Both the position numbers and the translations under genes were made by a program. From Aquisediminimonas profunda (GTDB lineage: Bacteria; Pseudomonadota; Alphaproteobacteria; Sphingomonadales; Sphingomonadaceae): 64,000 nt of DNA. Positions 60,901 to 64,000 of the stretch are shown here, piece after piece; within the stretch, counting starts at the first letter, position 1, and each line of letters starts with the position of its first letter. The stretch is taken from contig NZ_CP080327.1 of NCBI RefSeq assembly GCF_019443285.1, forward strand, positions 2,662,001-2,726,000, read 5' to 3'. The notes beneath the pieces are model-generated. The model was not told the DNA's origin. It was given only the letters and a program-made list of their open reading frames with translations, and ran no database searches.

Positions 60901-61659
60901 CTGATTGCGAACGCGATCAAATATACTGTGCGCGGCAAAATCCTGATTGGGTGTCGTCGCCGGAAAGGGCATCTGAGCATCGAAATCTGGGATAGTGGCG
61001 TCGGTATCGCTCGTCATGACCTCGATGCAATCTTTGAAGAGTATCATCAAGTTGGCAATCAGGCTCGCGAACGCAGCAGAGGACTTGGGCTTGGCCTGTC
61101 GATTGTCAGGCGTTTGGGAAATTTGCTTGGTCACAAGGTTCACGTGCGATCAATAGCTGCAAAGGGTTCGGTTTTTGCGGTTGATGTGCCGGTTGCGCGC
61201 CAGCAAGTTGCCGCCGCACTCAAGCATGAAAATGCTCCTGCTGGCCAATCTGGTGGCCGGCTCTTGATCATAGAAGATGATCCGGAAGTTCGCGAATTAT
61301 TGGTCGCCATGCTAAAGGACGATGGCTATGATGTTTTGTGGGCACAGGACGGTGCCGAAGCATTTCAGCTTGCAAAGCAGACCGCGGCACATCCGGACCT
61401 CATCCTGTCAGACTACAACCTTCCCGGCGGCATGAACGGTATCGAGGTGACGGATCAATTGCGCAGGGAGATCGGACGTCCCATTCCCGTTGTCATTCTC
61501 ACGGGCGATATTTCTCTGGCAGCACTGCGCGATATTTCAGATCATGATTGTGAAAAGCTAAACAAGCCCGTCAAACCCAAAATCCTCTTGCAGACGATCA
61601 GGCGACTGCTTGCCTTGCCTTCGGCCTCAACAAGCATGCAAGTGGATCAAGCAGTATGA
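57976..61659 (+). CDS. CheB-CheR-PAS-histidine kinase-receiver fusion protein
   Basis: Soluble signalling protein of 1227 residues from the GTG at 57976 (AAAGGA upstream). In order: CheB methylesterase (about 20-205; IGASAGGLDA, QHLDPHHES, TGADGALGL), CheR methyltransferase (about 220-485; RRIERRMGL, GCSTGEEAYSF), a long Glu-rich coil (about 635-710), PAS (about 715-820), HisKA with His865 (AASHDLRQPLQ), HATPase (NAIKYTV; GLGLGLSIV) and a receiver with Asp1146 (LILSDYNLPGG). In-frame reading to 57808 crosses the likely promoter and is not used. No flagellar or chemotaxis genes are near. Confidence 0.88.
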   Translation: MAERWPKQKKAPRGPSVVGFTIVAIGASAGGLDACTKLISALPVRTGMAFILIQHLDPHHESMMADLLSGHTSMAVEQAREGMIIAPDHLYVIPPGSYLSVSNGALRLSEPNARHGARMPFDFLLQSLAENCARQTIGVILSGTGADGALGLKALHDAGGLVVAQDPDEAEYAGMPEAAIAAQAVDLVLPVTKIAAALVDPVQTTSRSIQAPLPAQSCLPEIIELLRTLTSHDFRLYKTGTLQRRIERRMGLAAIGSMRHYLDRLRSDPIEVDLLAKDLLINVTQFFRDEAVFEMLATKIVPDMIRDQAKEHPLRIWIPGCSTGEEAYSFAMLFREAALECKREIKLQIFASDVDADAVVIAREGFYPDSISAQISEERLARFFVREDQGYRVSAELRSAVVFTVQDVLVDPPFSKLDLISCRNMLIYLGAEAQAKIIGLFHFALRKNGILLLGAAETIGSNQNRFEVIAKAERLYRHIRLSKPGEVHFQPGQADGPRETIQTGSSPLPNQSKLAELEQRLVFEWHCPAAVLINRKHELLFSTGPTENYLRVAPGHPSHNILAMAAPALRTKLRSAIQRAITAEGPVISSGGWREQTGNSVSFDIHVKPVENDGEALLLICFVDVSTAVAKSLRPGSPKSAARVAELEHELETTRTELQGAIHSLEMAAEEQRAVNEEALSVNEEFQSTNEELLTSKEELQSLNEELTALNSQLQETLDRQRVTANDLQNVLYSTDVATLFLDAELNIRFFTPATTALFKLIPTDIGRPLADLRSLSADERLSEDARAVLRKHEPIDREIETTAGLFFLRRILPYRADNEKVEGVVITFTDVSERKQTRQVMADARQQADRANIAKSRFLAAASHDLRQPLQTLSLLQGLLAKTVEGDREKMLVSRIDDTLGAMTDMLNALLDINQIEAGTVRAKLSIFPVGQILERLRDEFSYLADSKGLSLRLVDCSLSITSDPRLLEQILRNLIANAIKYTVRGKILIGCRRRKGHLSIEIWDSGVGIARHDLDAIFEEYHQVGNQARERSRGLGLGLSIVRRLGNLLGHKVHVRSIAAKGSVFAVDVPVARQQVAAALKHENAPAGQSGGRLLIIEDDPEVRELLVAMLKDDGYDVLWAQDGAEAFQLAKQTAAHPDLILSDYNLPGGMNGIEVTDQLRREIGRPIPVVILTGDISLAALRDISDHDCEKLNKPVKPKILLQTIRRLLALPSASTSMQVDQAV

Positions 61660-61702
61660 CGACATCCGATGCAAATTTGTCTTGGAAGAACTTCAAGGCG
61701 AT

Positions 61703-62446
61703 TTAGCTACTGAACTTGATAATTGTTTCGATCACCCGCTTGGTATCGGCAATGTCGCGAATGGCTATAGTCGCCACGCCCGCATCGCGCACCGGAGCGT
61801 CATTCCCACCAGGATAGAGCGCATCACCCACAAATAGCATATCTGCCATGCCTATGTTGCTGATGGTCGCCAGCTTGCGAATGCCATATGCCTTGTCGAT
61901 GCCGGGCTTGGTTATGTCCACCGAGGTGGAGCCCCCGATGCGTATGGCGAAATCGGGCAGTCGCACAGCGAGCAGCGATTTCAGCTTGTTTCGCTTTTGC
62001 AGGTCAGCATCCCAAAGTGCCTTCAATTCGGGCTTTGCTTCCTGGCCAAGGCCCGAAAAGGTGATCTGACTTCCCCTGTCCTCAACCTGATCTCCCCAAA
62101 CATTCTCGGCGGCAAGCCCTGCTTCGGCCGTAGCAACACCAAGCGCATCCATGACGCGCAGCCGTTCATCGCTGGAGAAATTATCGGCATATACTTGAGA
62201 CCAGACGCCATCGAAGCGATAGAATTTGGTGCCCGACGTCGGCAGAAGAAAAAGGTCTGGATTTCCGCAGCGCGACGGCAAGTGTTCAAGCAGCTGCCGT
62301 TCGAACTGAGGCCAATCCCCGCCCGAAATGACCGCGATCGGGAGGATCTGGAGCAATGCACAAAACAGGTCGGCCATTTCTCGATCGATAGCCTGCTTGC
62401 TCGTCGCCAGTGTGCCGTCGAGGTCAAAGACAACAAGACTCTTCAT
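61703..62446 (-). CDS. HAD-IIB hydrolase, phosphomannomutase-like
   Basis: HAD-superfamily protein of 247 residues from the ATG at 62446. Motif I is VVFDLDGTLATSK, motif II SGGDWPQF, and the C-terminal motif is MLFVGDALYPGGNDAPVRDAG, preceded by SVDITKPGIDKAYG. The order (DxDGT, REMADLFCALL, SGGD, LLPTSGTKFYRFDGVWSQVY) resembles eukaryote-type phosphomannomutase and sugar-phosphatase HAD-IIB proteins. It could be a mutase or a phosphatase. Near GT4 and GH130 genes, which fits mannose metabolism. Convergent with the hybrid kinase. Confidence 0.8.
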   Translation of the reverse strand: MKSLVVFDLDGTLATSKQAIDREMADLFCALLQILPIAVISGGDWPQFERQLLEHLPSRCGNPDLFLLPTSGTKFYRFDGVWSQVYADNFSSDERLRVMDALGVATAEAGLAAENVWGDQVEDRGSQITFSGLGQEAKPELKALWDADLQKRNKLKSLLAVRLPDFAIRIGGSTSVDITKPGIDKAYGIRKLATISNIGMADMLFVGDALYPGGNDAPVRDAGVATIAIRDIADTKRVIETIIKFSS

Positions 62447-62552
62447 GTTGAGGGATGCTCCAGGTTTCTGCGCAAAACAGATAACGATCCATCTCTCGCT
62501 TGGTTCCGACCTTGAATGGTTGCAATCAGCGAATATTGGAGCCGCTGGCATG

Positions 62553-62577
62553 GGAACATTTCATCTGCTGCCTGGTT
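62553..62577 (+). promoter_or_regulatory. Candidate EcfG promoter for the lipoprotein hydrolase gene
   Basis: GGAAC (62553-62557), 16 bases, then GGTT (62574-62577), the same form as the PRC-barrel promoter. It lies 44 bp before the ATG at 62622. Confidence 0.55.
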
Positions 62578-62621
62578 ATGTGTCTGCCCCCATTATGCGG
62601 GCGAAATGGGGCAAATAACAA

Positions 62622-63875
62622 ATGCACAATACCCTCCCCGAGGCACGCCCCGCGATATGGGCGCGCAAGATTGGCTGCGGATCGGCTGGCAATCACAAAA
62701 CGGAGGCAGCCATTATTCTGCCCTTCCGCGTGACGACCACGCGGTCAAAGATTGTTGCAATTCTGGGCGCTACACTCCTGACCGGTTGCGCCGGTCATTC
62801 CTTTCCGCTGTCGAACCGATTCATCATCCCTGATGCGGCTTCAGATACAGCAGAGGTCTTTTCAGATACTAACGGCACTCTCTATCCGTCCGGTTGGCAA
62901 TCCTACTTCCATCCCAAATTTGACAAGAAACGGCCAGGAGAAGGAAGATGGCGCGCCGGAAACTTGCTGGCCCAATCGGAGCAAAGCCCAAAATTTAGGT
63001 CCCTCATTGAGCGAGATGAGGTGCGACAACTGAACGAGCTGCGCGCATTCTCAAACCACCATAAGAGAATTTTCATCCTTGTGCACGGCTACAACACATC
63101 GGTTGCCGAAACGACCATCCCCTACTCAATGATCGAGGCGGAATTGGATTTGAAGCCAGGCGACGGCATCATTCGCTTTTATTGGGACGGCCTCATCGGC
63201 AAGGGTGCAGGCGCGTTAAAGATTTGGTTCAAGGTCGCAAACGACAGTCAGCTGGTCGGGTCTCGTGGCTTGCGCGCTGTATTGTCGCAGATCTCCGGTC
63301 GAGAGGTTTACATTATTGCGCACAGTCGCGGAGCGTCCGTGGTCATGAGCGCACTCGGCAATCCTGTCTATGAATCCGGGTTTTTTGCGAGACTCAACCG
63401 GGCAGCGCGAAACTGGGGCAGATCCTACCACTCAATTCTTGCACCAAAGCCTTTGGACGATCAGTCGAACAATATCCACGTTCTGATGCTGGCACCTGCT
63501 ATCGATCGCATAGATTTCTGCGACAGCTCGCAACAGCCAAGGAGGTCAAAAGATTTTGTGTGCACCAAGCTCCGTCCACTCGGGGGCCAGGTGAAGAGTT
63601 TTGACTATACCGTGAATACAGACGATCCCGTACTCGGAAAATTCATTTTCTCGTCGCACGCCTTCAACCCGACAGGCTTGGGCTACAGCCCAAATATTGG
63701 GCGCGGACTGAAAGGCGAGAGCTACCCGATCTTGCGCGAATATCTTTTGGAAAAGCCTCAAAGCTTTCACGGGTTCAAGGAATATGCCGCGCACCCCGTT
63801 TTTCTCGAAATGCTGCATAATATCGGTATCGGCAAGGTGGCGGCGCAACGACCGATGGAACCTTTGGCAAACTGA
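62622..63875 (+). CDS. Alpha/beta-hydrolase lipoprotein (DUF900-like)
   Basis: Hydrolase of 417 residues if started at the ATG at 62622. A lipobox ILGATLLTGCAG (Cys near 56) suggests a lipoprotein; an in-frame GTG at 62730 would give a signal of normal length and may be the true start. The hydrolase core has RIFILVHGYNTSVAETTIPY (oxyanion region), the nucleophile Ser in IIAHSRGASVVMSAL, and a later Asp/His pair not placed with certainty. DUF900 proteins are esterase/lipase-like with unknown substrates. Confidence 0.75.
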   Translation: MHNTLPEARPAIWARKIGCGSAGNHKTEAAIILPFRVTTTRSKIVAILGATLLTGCAGHSFPLSNRFIIPDAASDTAEVFSDTNGTLYPSGWQSYFHPKFDKKRPGEGRWRAGNLLAQSEQSPKFRSLIERDEVRQLNELRAFSNHHKRIFILVHGYNTSVAETTIPYSMIEAELDLKPGDGIIRFYWDGLIGKGAGALKIWFKVANDSQLVGSRGLRAVLSQISGREVYIIAHSRGASVVMSALGNPVYESGFFARLNRAARNWGRSYHSILAPKPLDDQSNNIHVLMLAPAIDRIDFCDSSQQPRRSKDFVCTKLRPLGGQVKSFDYTVNTDDPVLGKFIFSSHAFNPTGLGYSPNIGRGLKGESYPILREYLLEKPQSFHGFKEYAAHPVFLEMLHNIGIGKVAAQRPMEPLAN

Positions 63876-63938
63876 GGGGTTATTCAGGCGAGCCCGGTAC
63901 AAAGGCATGGCGCCTGCGGCTTGCTCTGGAGAAACTCC

Positions 63939-64000
63939 ATGTCCCTCATCAGCCTCGTTGGCGTATTGATCGTCATTGGCGTTTTGCTGTGGCTGATCAA
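63939..64000 (+). CDS. Small hydrophobic membrane protein, 3' end outside the window
   Basis: Only the first 20 codons are visible (MSLISLVGVLIVIGVLLWLI), one membrane helix. GGAG lies seven bases before the ATG. The opening resembles Thivi_2564-type small membrane proteins, but too little is seen to be sure. Confidence 0.55.
   Translation, partial: MSLISLVGVLIVIGVLLWLI

Overview
The window reads as chromosomal DNA of an alphaproteobacterium, most likely a member of the Sphingomonadales. This rests on gene content and order: a NepR-EcfG-PhyR general stress response locus with a HisKA_2 kinase in the sigma-factor operon, an ScfR-type regulator divergent from an acyl-CoA carboxylase beta subunit, many TonB/FecR-type surface genes, DUF6491-like secreted proteins and very tight coding. 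Genus cannot be fixed from the sequence alone. No prophage, transposon, CRISPR array, rRNA or replication origin was seen. Two tRNA genes, both for arginine, are present.

Layout. 1-6.9 kb: short-chain acyl-CoA metabolism (pccB fragment, ScfR regulator, an extended SDR, acs) plus a GFA-like protein and a DODA-type dioxygenase. 6.9-15.7 kb: housekeeping genes (gor, a retropepsin-like protein, pgi, the coupled lepB-rnc-era set, a sirtuin, dapB, nth, a DUF6491-like secreted protein). 15.7-17.8 kb: an orphan two-partner-secretion transporter between tRNA-Arg(CCG) and tRNA-Arg(CCT). 17.8-33.8 kb: a mostly minus-strand block (DUF1178, nitrilase-like, grxC, comF, MutT-type NUDIX, M48 protease, accA, xerD-like recombinase, an unknown exported protein, KefB-type antiporter, IscU-like scaffold, cvpA, radA), interrupted by three Flp pilin genes and plus-strand aroK-aroB. 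34-37 kb: sulfotransferase, DUF2189, YdcH-like protein, nitroreductase. 37-44.4 kb: a surface-signalling set (FecI-type sigma, FecR, STN-containing TonB receptor) followed by a large autotransporter.

The most coherent part is 44.5-64 kb, a stress island. It holds small envelope and stress proteins (CsbD-like, Fe/Mn superoxide dismutase, GlsB/YeaQ, a repeat-rich lipoprotein, a glycine-zipper protein). It then holds the core general stress response: nepR-ecfG-kinase on the minus strand and phyR divergent on the plus strand. Beyond it lie a PRC-barrel protein, a GT4 glycosyltransferase and a GH130 protein in one operon. Next come a Dps-response regulator-FMN reductase operon, divergent from a large CheB-CheR-PAS-histidine kinase-receiver fusion, then a phosphomannomutase-like HAD protein and a lipoprotein hydrolase. 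Candidate EcfG promoters (GGAAC, 16-17 bases, then NGTT) can be read in front of nepR, the PRC-barrel operon, the lipoprotein hydrolase, and in a shared, nearly symmetrical element between dps and the CheB/CheR kinase. Much of this half may therefore be one EcfG-controlled neighbourhood.

The points most worth a second look are: PhyR carries an extra C-terminal domain of about 80 residues; one palindromic element may act as a two-way EcfG promoter; and a GT4/GH130/phosphomannomutase-like set may form a stress-linked mannoside module. Domain and family names are from recognition of the translated sequence, without database searches.
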